DNA of 64,000 nt from Streptomyces sp. BA2 (GTDB lineage: Bacteria > Actinomycetota > Actinomycetes > Streptomycetales > Streptomycetaceae). Numbering within the stretch: position 1 is the first letter of the stretch; the number at the start of each line of letters is the position of its first letter. The translations under genes were made by a program, and so were the position numbers. Positions 8,872 through 15,848 of this stretch are shown here, in pieces. The stretch is from positions 1,736,001 to 1,800,000 of the forward strand of contig NZ_WSRO01000002.1 of NCBI RefSeq assembly GCF_009769735.1. The letters run 5' to 3'. The notes below the pieces were generated by a model. The model had not been told where the DNA came from. It ran no database searches and saw nothing but the letters and a program-made list of their open reading frames with translations.

Positions 8872-8925
8872 TACGATCCGCCCATCATGCGCACGAGCTG
8901 GGAGGACGGACGTTGGGGCGGCTGA
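8872..8925 (+). promoter_or_regulatory. Putative promoter and 12-codon leader ORF before the ROK gene
   Basis: TACGAT (8872-8877) could be a -10. An ATG at 8887 opens a 12-codon frame that ends at TGA 8923-8925, overlapping the TTG start of the ROK gene in another frame. The ROK Shine-Dalgarno GGAGGA (8901-8906) lies inside it. This might couple or attenuate translation, but it could be chance. Confidence 0.3.
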
Positions 8926-10070
8926 CCGGCGGGGATCCCTCTCTGCTGCGGCGGATCAACTCCGCGGTGGTGCTGCACGCTCTGCGTGCGGCGGACTTCG
9001 CGACACTCACCGAGGTCACCCGGGTGACGGGGCTTTCGCGGCCGACCGTCGAGGGTGTGGTCGAGGGGCTCATCGAGGCCGGGCTCGTGGTGGAGACCGC
9101 CGCCGAGGAAGGCGCGGCCAGACGCCAGGGACGGCCCGCGCGGAGGTTCCGCTTCCGGGCCGAGGCGGGGCATCTGCTCGGCCTGGAGATCGGCCCGCAC
9201 CGGGTGGCCGCCGTCCTCTCGGACCTGGACGGCCGGGTGATGGGCACGGCCGCCAAGGACGTGGACGAGACGGCCCCGGCGGACGAACGCATCGAGCGGC
9301 TGCGCACTGCGGTGGCTGATCTGCTGCGCCGTGGCGGGATCGCCCGCAGCTCACTGCGCGCGGTGGGTGTCGGCAGCCCCGGCATCGTGGAGGCGGACGG
9401 CACGGTCCGCCTTGGCACCGCGCTGCCGGAGTGGACGGGGCTCCAGCTGGGGGAGCGTCTTCGCAGGTCCTTCAAGTGCCCGGTCCTGGTGGAGAACGAC
9501 GCGAACGCGGCGGCGGTGGCCGAGCACTGGAAGGGCGCGGCGACCGAGTCCGACGACGTGGTGTTCGTCCTCGCGGGGCTCAGCCCGGGGGCCGGGGCGC
9601 TGATCGGCGGGCGGTTGCACCGCGGCTACGGCGGCGCCGCCGGGGAGATCGGGGCCCTGCATCTGCTGGGCCGTGACGTGACTCCGGAGACGCTCCTCTC
9701 GACCACGGACGAGCCACTGCACCCGCTCGACGAGCAGGCCGTGGCGGAGGTCTTCGCCCACGCGCGCGAGGGGGACGAGCGGGCGCGGCAGGCTGTCGAG
9801 CGGTTCATCCAGCGCCTGGTGCACGACGTGGCGGCGCTGGTGCTCGCCCTCGATCCCGAGCTGGTCGTCGTGGGCGGCTGGGCGGCCGGTCTGGACGGTG
9901 TACTGGAGCCGTTGCGCCGGGAGTTGGCCCGCTACTGCCTGCGGCCGCCGCGGGTGGCCCTGTCGATGCTCGGCGAGGCCGCTGTCGCTACGGGCGCGCT
10001 GCGCCTCGCCCTCGACCATGTCGAGGAGCAGCTGTTCGCGGTCGAGGGGACGGTCACCGCGCGGCGCTGA
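8913..10070 (+). CDS. ROK-family transcriptional regulator / sugar-binding protein
   Basis: A 385-residue protein with an N-terminal winged helix (about residues 12-70; SRPTVEGVVEGLIEAGLV recognition part) and a ROK sugar-kinase-like domain containing VGVGSPGIVEADG and VLVENDANAAAVAEHW. The DNA-binding N-terminus marks it as a NagC/XylR/Mlc-type regulator rather than a glucokinase. The start is TTG 8913 with GGAGGA 6 nt upstream; there is no ATG/GTG choice with a better site. It converges on a GntR regulator whose promoter carries a DasR-like operator, so the pair may handle sugar or amino-sugar control. Confidence 0.88.
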   Translation: MGRLTGGDPSLLRRINSAVVLHALRAADFATLTEVTRVTGLSRPTVEGVVEGLIEAGLVVETAAEEGAARRQGRPARRFRFRAEAGHLLGLEIGPHRVAAVLSDLDGRVMGTAAKDVDETAPADERIERLRTAVADLLRRGGIARSSLRAVGVGSPGIVEADGTVRLGTALPEWTGLQLGERLRRSFKCPVLVENDANAAAVAEHWKGAATESDDVVFVLAGLSPGAGALIGGRLHRGYGGAAGEIGALHLLGRDVTPETLLSTTDEPLHPLDEQAVAEVFAHAREGDERARQAVERFIQRLVHDVAALVLALDPELVVVGGWAAGLDGVLEPLRRELARYCLRPPRVALSMLGEAAVATGALRLALDHVEEQLFAVEGTVTARR

Positions 10071-10104
10071 GGCGCCACGCGGTGCACGAGAGAGAAGAGC
10101 GGCG

Positions 10105-10866
10105 TCAGGAAGCCTGGCGCTCCGGGCCGTGGTGGATCTCGACGCCGCCCGCGTCGCCGAACGTGAGGCGGCAGGTGTCCGCGCGGTACGTCGCCACGGA
10201 TACCGCCGCTGTGCGTCCCTCGGCGAGGAATCGGGTCGTCACGACGAGGACCGGGGCTCCGGGGAGCCGGTCGAGCGCCTTGGCGTCGTCCGCGCGGGCC
10301 GAGCCGAGCTCGACGGCGCGGTCCTGTCCTTCGAGGCCGAGCCGGTGCAGCTCGCGCAGCACGGCACGCGCGCGCGTCGGTCCGGACGGGGCGTCGACTG
10401 CGGAGAGCTCCGCGACGGACGACATCGGCACGTACAGCAGCTCGGCGGCGACGGGCTGGCCGTGCGAGACGCGCGTGCGCCGCACGACGTGCACCTGGTC
10501 GTCGGGGCGGGCCGCGAGCATGCGGGCCACCTCGGCGGGCGGGACCGCCGGTGCGCAGTCGGCGGGCTGCCAGGCGTCGCCGACCTCGCCCGGCCAGGTG
10601 CCTTGTGCGGATCCGACGGCCACACCCATCCGCGGCGGGGCGACGGTCGTGCCGACCCCGCGGCGGCGCTGCAGCCTGCCTTCCAGCTCCAGCTGCTCGA
10701 GTGCCTGACGGAGCGTGGCGCGGGCCACGCCGAAGCGGGCCGCGAGATCACGTTCGTTGGGCAGGATCTCGCCGACGGCGAACTCGGAGTCGAGTGCCTC
10801 GCTGAGCACGGTCTTGAGGTGCCAGTACTTCGGCTCCGGCGCCGTTTCCAGCTGCGTGGTCCCCAC
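10105..10866 (-). CDS. GntR-family regulator, HutC/UTRA subfamily
   Basis: A 253-residue protein from GTG 10866, chosen because GGAGGA sits 5-6 nt upstream; the longer frame to 11082 has no such site. The N-terminal winged helix ends with FGVARATLRQALEQLELEGRLQRR (split here as two helices). A UTRA effector domain fills residues 90-245. HutC-type regulators such as DasR bind TGGTCTAGACCA-like sites and respond to small phosphorylated sugars or amino acids. A perfect palindrome of this class overlaps its own -35 box (10963-10976), so negative autoregulation is likely. The effector is unknown. Confidence 0.88.
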   Translation of the reverse strand: MGTTQLETAPEPKYWHLKTVLSEALDSEFAVGEILPNERDLAARFGVARATLRQALEQLELEGRLQRRRGVGTTVAPPRMGVAVGSAQGTWPGEVGDAWQPADCAPAVPPAEVARMLAARPDDQVHVVRRTRVSHGQPVAAELLYVPMSSVAELSAVDAPSGPTRARAVLRELHRLGLEGQDRAVELGSARADDAKALDRLPGAPVLVVTTRFLAEGRTAAVSVATYRADTCRLTFGDAGGVEIHHGPERQAS

Positions 10867-10941
10867 CCTGTCCTCCGCAATCGCCGTGTGCCGGCGGCTT
10901 TTTAGCCCTTGTTTATTAAAGGTTCCTGCACTATCTCTGCG

Positions 10942-10976
10942 ACGATAGAGCGGCACCCACCCTTGGTCAAGACCAA
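10942..10976 (-). promoter_or_regulatory. gntR promoter with overlapping dre-like operator
   Basis: On the minus strand, -35 TTGACC (10970-10965), a 17-nt spacer and -10 TATCGT (10947-10942) form a good vegetative promoter about 75 nt before the GTG. The -35 lies inside the perfect 14-bp palindrome TTGGTCAAGACCAA (10963-10976), which matches the core of DasR/HutC-type operators (TGGTC..GACCA). Repressor binding would block RNA polymerase. Confidence 0.75.
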
Positions 10977-11070
10977 TCCTCGATCCGTTACAGCGCGCAC
11001 AGGGACGATGCCACAGAGCATTCACGCGATGTTGGCGTCGGGTCACGCACGCGTAGGGAACAAGACAAAA

Positions 11071-11095
11071 ACCCCCGCCCATACAGGGCGGGGGT
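11071..11095 (-). terminator. Intrinsic terminator of the ECF sigma gene
   Basis: A perfect 10-bp stem (ACCCCCGCCC and its complement) surrounds a 5-nt loop. On the minus strand it is followed by GTTTTTGT, a U-tract. It lies 14 nt after the sigma gene stop. Confidence 0.85.
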
Positions 11096-11109
11096 CTGTC
11101 GTGGCCGGT

Positions 11110-12000
11110 CTAGGAGACGAGCCCGACCAGCTTGTCCGGGTTGCGGATGATGTAGACGTTCGTGATCTGGCCGTCGGCGACGTCCAGTTGGAAGAGGGAG
11201 TGCGGTTTGCCGTCGACCAGGAACAGCAGGGAGACCGCGCCGTTGATCTCCATGAACCGGGCTTCCAGCTCCGCCCCCTCCGGCACGCCCCTGCGGGCCG
11301 CGCCGCCGAGGAAGCGGCACACCTTGTCGGCCGTCTCGATGACACGCAGCGGGGCCTTGGCCTTGCCGCCGCTGTCGCCGACGAGGCGGACATCCGGAGC
11401 CAGCAGGGACATGAGGCCGTCCAGGTCGCCGCCGGCCGCCGCGGCGAGGAACCGCTCGGTCAGGTCCCTGCGCTCGTCCGGATCCACGTCGTAGCGCGGC
11501 CTTCCCTCGTCGACGTGCTTGCGGGCCCGCGCCGCGAGCTGCCGCACGGCGGGCTCGCCGCGGTCCAGCGTGAGGGCGATCTCCGAGAACGGGAACCCGA
11601 AGGCCTCCCGCAGCACGAACACCGCGCGCTCCAGGGGCGACAGGGACTCCAGGACGACCAGGACGGCGATGGACACGGAGTCGGCGAGCACCGCCTGCTC
11701 GGCGGTGTCGGGGACCCTCGGCCCGTAGTCCGTGACGAGGGGTTCGGGCAGCCATTGCCCCACGTAGGACTCGCGTCGTGACTGCACGTGGCGCAGCCTG
11801 TCGATGGCGAGCCGTGTCGTGATGCGCACCAAGTAGGCGCGCGGTTCGCGCACTTGCGACGGGTCTGCAGCCGACCAGCGCAGCCAGGACTCCTGCACGA
11901 CGTCCTCGGCGTCGGCCACGCGGCCGAGCATGCGGTAGGCCACGCCCATCAGAACGGGCCGGTGCTCTTCGAAGACGTCGGTCACGGTGTCGGTCGCCAC
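11110..12000 (-). CDS. ECF41-type RNA polymerase sigma factor with SnoaL-like C-terminal domain (SigJ-like)
   Basis: A 296-residue protein from GTG 12000. Region 2 has VAYRMLGRVADAEDVVQESWLRW, written here as one helix pair, and region 4 ends in the RQLAARARKHV helix. Hallmarks of the ECF41 group are the linker motif WLPEP near residue 83 and an NTF2/SnoaL-like C-terminal domain ending in NPDKL, which regulates sigma activity in cis in place of an anti-sigma factor. ECF41 genes normally neighbour a carboxymuconolactone decarboxylase, oxidoreductase or epimerase gene (COE); none is visible here. The divergent neighbour is an alpha/beta hydrolase. Confidence 0.9.
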   Translation of the reverse strand: MATDTVTDVFEEHRPVLMGVAYRMLGRVADAEDVVQESWLRWSAADPSQVREPRAYLVRITTRLAIDRLRHVQSRRESYVGQWLPEPLVTDYGPRVPDTAEQAVLADSVSIAVLVVLESLSPLERAVFVLREAFGFPFSEIALTLDRGEPAVRQLAARARKHVDEGRPRYDVDPDERRDLTERFLAAAAGGDLDGLMSLLAPDVRLVGDSGGKAKAPLRVIETADKVCRFLGGAARRGVPEGAELEARFMEINGAVSLLFLVDGKPHSLFQLDVADGQITNVYIIRNPDKLVGLVS

Positions 12001-12129
12001 CTCTCCATCCCAGCCGACGGAACACCTGGTGTCCAGGCGAATTCGGTGCGTCGCGGACCACACCGGCCCGGAGGCCGCCCCGCCCTCCCTCTTGAACTGG
12101 AGGCTACTGAGCGGTAATTGTTGCTGACA

Positions 12130-12147
12130 AGGTGTCTAAGGTGTCTG
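12130..12147. repeat. Tandem 9-bp repeat in the sigma / hydrolase divergent region
   Basis: AAGGTGTCT occurs twice head to tail just before the hydrolase gene. It may be a regulator half-site pair for the divergent genes; no ECF41-type promoter consensus was recognised beside it. Confidence 0.4.
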
Positions 12148-12182
12148 AGGACCGTCGCCGGGCGGCGGGGACTGGAGCAGCA

Positions 12183-13028
12183 ATGGCCGCAGAGGTGTCC
12201 TTCAGCGTCGAATCTCCCGGCGGCCCGCGGACGCTGTCCGTCGTGTACGAACGCGCGGGCGAGGGCGAGCCGCTGCTCCTGCTGCACGGCATCGGGCACC
12301 ACCGCCAGGCGTGGGACCCGGTGTTCGGCATTCTGGCCGCCGAGTACGACGTGATAGCCGTGGACCTGCCGGGCTTCGGGGAGTCCGCCGCCCTGCCCGA
12401 CGGGCTTCCGTACGACATCTCGACGGTGGTGTCCGTGCTCGGCGCGCTGTGCGAGGCCCTGGAGATCGAGCGTCCGCACGTGGCGGGCAACTCGCTGGGC
12501 GGCCTGCTCGCCCTGGAACTCGGCCGGGAGAAGCTCGTGCGCTCGGTCACCGCGCTGTCCCCCGCGGGCTTCTGGACGCCCGGCGAGCGGCGGTACGCGT
12601 TCAACACCCTGCTCGCCATGCGGCACGGGGCGCGGCTCCTTCCCCTGCCGCTGATCGAACGGCTCTCGCGGAGCGCGGCCGGGCGTGCGGCGCTGACCAG
12701 CACCATCTACGCCCACCCCGGGCGCCGTTCACCCGAGGCCGTCGTCGCCGAGACGCTCGCGCTGCGCGGCGCCAAGGGGTTCGAGCAGACCCTCGCCGCC
12801 GGGCGTGACGTGCTCTTCAGCGACGACGTGCCCGGTCTCGCGGTCACCGTCGCGTGGGGCTCGCGCGACCGGATCCTGCTGCGCCGCCAGGGTGTCCGCG
12901 CGAAGCACGCCGTCCCCGGGGCGCGTCTGGTGCGCCTTCCCGGCTGCGGACACGTCCCGATGAACGACGACCCGGCCCTCGTCTCGCGCGTCGTCCTCGA
13001 CACCTGCCGCCGCCTGCCGGCCGCGTAG
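12183..13028 (+). CDS. Alpha/beta hydrolase
   Basis: A 281-residue protein from ATG 12183 with GGAG 5-7 nt upstream; an in-frame ATG at 12132 would add 17 residues without support. It carries the LLLLHGIGHHRQAW oxyanion segment, the DLPGFGES motif typical of epoxide-hydrolase/haloperoxidase-like enzymes, the nucleophile elbow AGNSLGG near residue 103, a late acid in WGSRD and the catalytic His in GCGHVPM. It is cytoplasmic, with no signal peptide. It is divergent from the ECF41 sigma gene and could be a target of that sigma. Its last 300 nt are overlapped by the antisense end of the DMT transporter frame. Confidence 0.88.
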   Translation: MAAEVSFSVESPGGPRTLSVVYERAGEGEPLLLLHGIGHHRQAWDPVFGILAAEYDVIAVDLPGFGESAALPDGLPYDISTVVSVLGALCEALEIERPHVAGNSLGGLLALELGREKLVRSVTALSPAGFWTPGERRYAFNTLLAMRHGARLLPLPLIERLSRSAAGRAALTSTIYAHPGRRSPEAVVAETLALRGAKGFEQTLAAGRDVLFSDDVPGLAVTVAWGSRDRILLRRQGVRAKHAVPGARLVRLPGCGHVPMNDDPALVSRVVLDTCRRLPAA

Positions 13029-13889
13029 CACGCCGGATCCCAGGGCCACCCCGGCGCCGACGAGCGCGCTGCCCACGGCCTGCGGGACGCCGTAGGTGCC
13101 GGTGCCGACCAAGGGCGCGGTGAAGGCCGCCGCGACAGGAATGAGTCCGGAGAAGAGGGTGGCGCGCTCCGCGCCGATGCGCTGGATGCCCGCGTACCAG
13201 CAGACGAACCCGATGACGGTGACGATCGCCGCCTGCCACAGCAGGGCCGCCGCCTCGGTGGTGCCGGGCATCCGCAGCCAGTCCCCTCCCTCGGCCACGA
13301 CACCGATGACGGCGGACTCGACGGCGGCGATCCCGCAGACCGTCGCGGAGAGCAGCTTCGGGCCGAGCGGCCGCAGTACGGGAACGGCGAGAACCGCGAA
13401 GCCGACCTCACCCGCGAGCGCGCACACGGAGAAGAGGATGCCGACCGTGTCCGTACGGCCCCACCCCTGCACGGTGAAGGCTCCCGCGGCCACGATCAGC
13501 GCCCCGTACACGACCGCCCGTTGAGTCTTCCGCCCCTCCAGGAGCGGGACGATGACCGCCACGACGACGGGGGCGCAGCCTACGAAGACACCCGGTACGG
13601 CAGGTTCCGCCGTGCGTTCGGCGGCCAGGATCGCCAGGTTGAAGCCGACCATGCCGACGGCGGCGAGGACCGCGAGCCGCCCCCACTGCCGTCGCGTCAG
13701 GCGGCGCAGCGGCGCCGTGCCGCCCCGTCCGAGCAGCGGCAGGAGCAGCAGGAAGGCCAGGCCGTAGCGCAGGAACTGGCCGCCCGCGTACGGGTAGTAG
13801 CCGAGGAGGCTGTTGGCGGTGAAGGAGCCGCCTACGAGGAGGCAGGCGAGGGCGGCGAGGAGGGACCCGCGCGTGAGGTTCGCGTTCAT
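12729..13889 (-). CDS. EamA/DMT-family transporter with long C-terminal extension overlapping the hydrolase gene
   Basis: A 386-residue frame from ATG 13889. Residues 1-285 are a normal ten-helix EamA exporter of two repeats (for example GSFTANSLLGYYPYAGGQFL and the second-repeat GFVCWYAGIQRIGAERATL). The fold ends near ALVGAGVALGSGVL, but no stop follows until TGA at 12729-12731. That adds about 100 charged residues that are simply the antisense reading of the hydrolase gene. Either the protein truly has this tail or a sequence error hides an earlier stop near 13030. It is divergent from a MocR regulator with shared operator repeats; such transporters often export amino acids or vitamers. 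Confidence 0.8.
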   Translation of the reverse strand: MNANLTRGSLLAALACLLVGGSFTANSLLGYYPYAGGQFLRYGLAFLLLLPLLGRGGTAPLRRLTRRQWGRLAVLAAVGMVGFNLAILAAERTAEPAVPGVFVGCAPVVVAVIVPLLEGRKTQRAVVYGALIVAAGAFTVQGWGRTDTVGILFSVCALAGEVGFAVLAVPVLRPLGPKLLSATVCGIAAVESAVIGVVAEGGDWLRMPGTTEAAALLWQAAIVTVIGFVCWYAGIQRIGAERATLFSGLIPVAAAFTAPLVGTGTYGVPQAVGSALVGAGVALGSGVLRGRQAAAGVEDDARDEGRVVVHRDVSAAGKAHQTRPGDGVLRADTLAAQQDPVARAPRDGDRETGHVVAEEHVTPGGEGLLEPLGAAQRERLGDDGLG

Positions 13890-13896
13890 GTCCCTG

Positions 13897-13902
13897 ACGC
13901 TA
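13897..13902 (-). promoter_or_regulatory. Leaderless -10 (TAGCGT) of the DMT transporter
   Basis: On the minus strand, TAGCGT ends 7 nt before the ATG. A TTAAAC 17 nt further upstream is a plausible -35, and it touches the first MocR repeat. Confidence 0.5.
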
Positions 13903-13925
13903 GGAACGGACGCGGCCCGGTTTAA

Positions 13926-13986
13926 GGTCCACTTCCGGGGCCTGTTCGGGGACCACTTTCCGGGTCCGGTTCGGGGACCACTTTCC
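13926..13986. promoter_or_regulatory. Three direct repeats, probable MocR operator
   Basis: GTCCACTTCC (13927-13936), GACCACTTTCC (13951-13961) and GACCACTTTCC (13976-13986) are spaced 24 and 25 bp apart. The last two are embedded in a longer near-identical unit of about 25 bp. MocR/GabR/PdxR regulators typically bind direct repeats upstream of a divergent transporter gene, which matches this layout exactly. Confidence 0.65.
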
Positions 13987-14025
13987 GGGTCCCGGCCGTC
14001 CGTCACTCTCAGGAGGCGCATCCCG

Positions 14026-15471
14026 GTGGCATCAAGTTCGGGCGAGGTACCTGGCACGGCCGCCTGGGAGCTGCTGCTCCCCGCCGCGGCCGCCCCGGCC
14101 CGCAGCCGTGGCCGCAGTCTCCAGTCGGCGCTGCGCGATGCGGTCAGGTCCGGTCGGCTCGCGCCGGGGACGCGGCTGCCGTCGAGCCGTGAGCTAGCCG
14201 CCGATCTGGGCGTCTCACGGGGGCTTGTCACAGAGGCGTACGAGCAGTTGACGGCCGAGGGCTATCTGCGCAGCGACCGCGGCGCGGGCACCTGGGTGGG
14301 CGGCGCGGCGCGGAAGGCCGCACGAGGCGCACGCGATCTGGCGCCGCGTCCCGTCCACGCGCGCGTGGACTTCATCGCGGGCACCCCCGACCTGTCCCTG
14401 TTCCCGCGCGCCGCGTGGGCGGCCGCGCACCGCGGCGTCCTTGCCGAACTCCCCCACCACGCACTCGGCTACCCGGACCCGCGGGGCCTGCCCCGGCTGC
14501 GTACGGCCATCGCCGAACTGCTCGTACGCCGCCGGGGCGTGGTCGCGGACCCGGAGGCGATCGTCGTCTGCTCCGGCGTGGCGCAGGCCATGGCGCTGGT
14601 CGGTTTCGTGCTGCACGCGCGCGGGGTGCGCGTCGTCGGCGTCGAGGACCCCGGAAGCCCGCAGCACGGCGATCTGTTCGCATCGGCGGACGTCGCCACG
14701 GTGCCGGTGCCCCTCGACGACGAGGGTGTCGTCACCGGCGTACTGAGGGAGCGGGGCCTGCGCGCGGTCGTCACCACGCCCGCCCATCAGTTCCCCCTGG
14801 GCATCGGCTACTCGGCGCGGCGGCGCACCGAACTCCTGGACTGGGCACGGGCCGTGGACGGTCTGGTCATCGAGGACGACTACGACGGTGACTTCCGCTA
14901 CGACCGCGCCCCGGTCGGCGCGCTGCAAGGACTCGACCCCGAACACGTCGCGTACACGGGCTCGGTCAGCAAGTCGCTCGCTCCGGGTCTTCGACTCGGC
15001 TGGCTGCTCGTGCCGGAGTCGATGACCGATGAGGTCGTCGCCCGCAAGCGCATGATGGACCTAGGCAATCCGGCGCTCGACCAGGCGGTGCTCGCGCGCT
15101 TCGTGGAACGCGGCGACTACGACCGCCAGTTGCGCCGCTGTCAGCGTGCTTACCGGGAGCGCAGGGACGCACTCGTCGCGGCGCTCGACGAGCACTTTCC
15201 GGGTACGGAGGTGACCGGCATCGCCGCCGGACTGCACGTCATCGCCCGGCTGCCCGAACGCCGGGGTCCGCAGGACGACTTCCTGCGGCGGGCCTCCGCG
15301 GCCGGGGTCGCGGTCCGCCCGCTGAGCGACTACGGCTCGGCGGACGGCTCGGGGGTGTGCCTCGTGCTCGGCTACGCCCATCTCGCACCCGCCCGGATCG
15401 CCGAGGGGGTGCGGCTCCTCGCCGAGGCGGCTCAGGGGCGTGGTGACGCTCCGGTGACAGCACCTCATTAG
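14026..15471 (+). CDS. MocR-family (PdxR-like) GntR/aminotransferase transcriptional regulator
   Basis: A 481-residue protein from GTG 14026 with AGGAGG 9 nt upstream; the open frame continues upstream but has no site. The N-terminal GntR winged helix contains LPSSRELAADLGVSRGLVTEAYEQL. A type-I aminotransferase-fold domain follows, with the PLP lysine in TGSVSKSLAPGLRLGW and the Asp of IEDDYDGDFRY. This family senses PLP, GABA or amino acids and controls a neighbouring gene; here the obvious target is the divergent DMT transporter. The S8 peptidase cassette follows 67 nt downstream. Confidence 0.92.
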   Translation: MASSSGEVPGTAAWELLLPAAAAPARSRGRSLQSALRDAVRSGRLAPGTRLPSSRELAADLGVSRGLVTEAYEQLTAEGYLRSDRGAGTWVGGAARKAARGARDLAPRPVHARVDFIAGTPDLSLFPRAAWAAAHRGVLAELPHHALGYPDPRGLPRLRTAIAELLVRRRGVVADPEAIVVCSGVAQAMALVGFVLHARGVRVVGVEDPGSPQHGDLFASADVATVPVPLDDEGVVTGVLRERGLRAVVTTPAHQFPLGIGYSARRRTELLDWARAVDGLVIEDDYDGDFRYDRAPVGALQGLDPEHVAYTGSVSKSLAPGLRLGWLLVPESMTDEVVARKRMMDLGNPALDQAVLARFVERGDYDRQLRRCQRAYRERRDALVAALDEHFPGTEVTGIAAGLHVIARLPERRGPQDDFLRRASAAGVAVRPLSDYGSADGSGVCLVLGYAHLAPARIAEGVRLLAEAAQGRGDAPVTAPH

Positions 15472-15538
15472 GGTCGGCCGGGCCCGGTGACCGCGAGCGA
15501 GACGCACGCGGTACCGGGGGTGTCCGGGGGGCAGAACC

Positions 15539-15829
15539 GTGGCCGAGGCCGAAGTCATCGTCCAGCTCCGAACCCCGCCGCGTCTTGCGACGACGGGCAC
15601 CGCGGATGTCTGTGACGCCTGTGATGTCAGAGACGTCCGAAGCCTTCTGGAGCGGCGGTTCGGCGTCACGCCGGAGCCGTTGCACCCCGGCGCCGACGAC
15701 CCGGCCCTCATCGGCTGGCAACGGGTCGCCGTCCCCGCCGGCATGGACGCCGAGGCCGTCGCCACGGCCCTGCGCGGCCACCCGGCAGTCGAGGCCGCCT
15801 ATGTGAAACCACCGGCGGACCTTCCGTAA
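15539..15829 (+). CDS. Small protein matching the N-terminal domain of the adjacent S8 peptidase
   Basis: A 96-residue protein from GTG 15539, with a purine-rich GGGGGG stretch before it and no signal peptide. It can be aligned along its whole length with residues 28-145 of the next gene: EVIVQLR matches ELVCVTR, a middle RPLF/PEPL segment follows, and the end HPAVEAAYVKP matches SDAVEGAYVKP. The fold resembles an inhibitor-I9-like prodomain (beta-alpha-beta with a terminal strand). It is the first gene of the cassette, 19 nt before the peptidase. Two unusual Cys (DVCDACDV) lie near residue 25. I infer a stand-alone inhibitor, chaperone or targeting partner for the peptidase; this is untested. 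Confidence 0.75.
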   Translation: MAEAEVIVQLRTPPRLATTGTADVCDACDVRDVRSLLERRFGVTPEPLHPGADDPALIGWQRVAVPAGMDAEAVATALRGHPAVEAAYVKPPADLP

Positions 15830-15848
15830 CGTGGTGAAGGAGTCAGCT

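Noticed and set aside
13890..14231. N-terminal extension of the DMT transporter frame
   Set aside because: This part is antisense to the MocR operator region and gene; the hydrophobic fold starts at ATG 13889.
15831..15848. Upstream GTG starts for the S8 peptidase
   Set aside because: GTGs at 15831 and 15834 have no ribosome site, while AAGGAG is ideally placed for GTG 15849.
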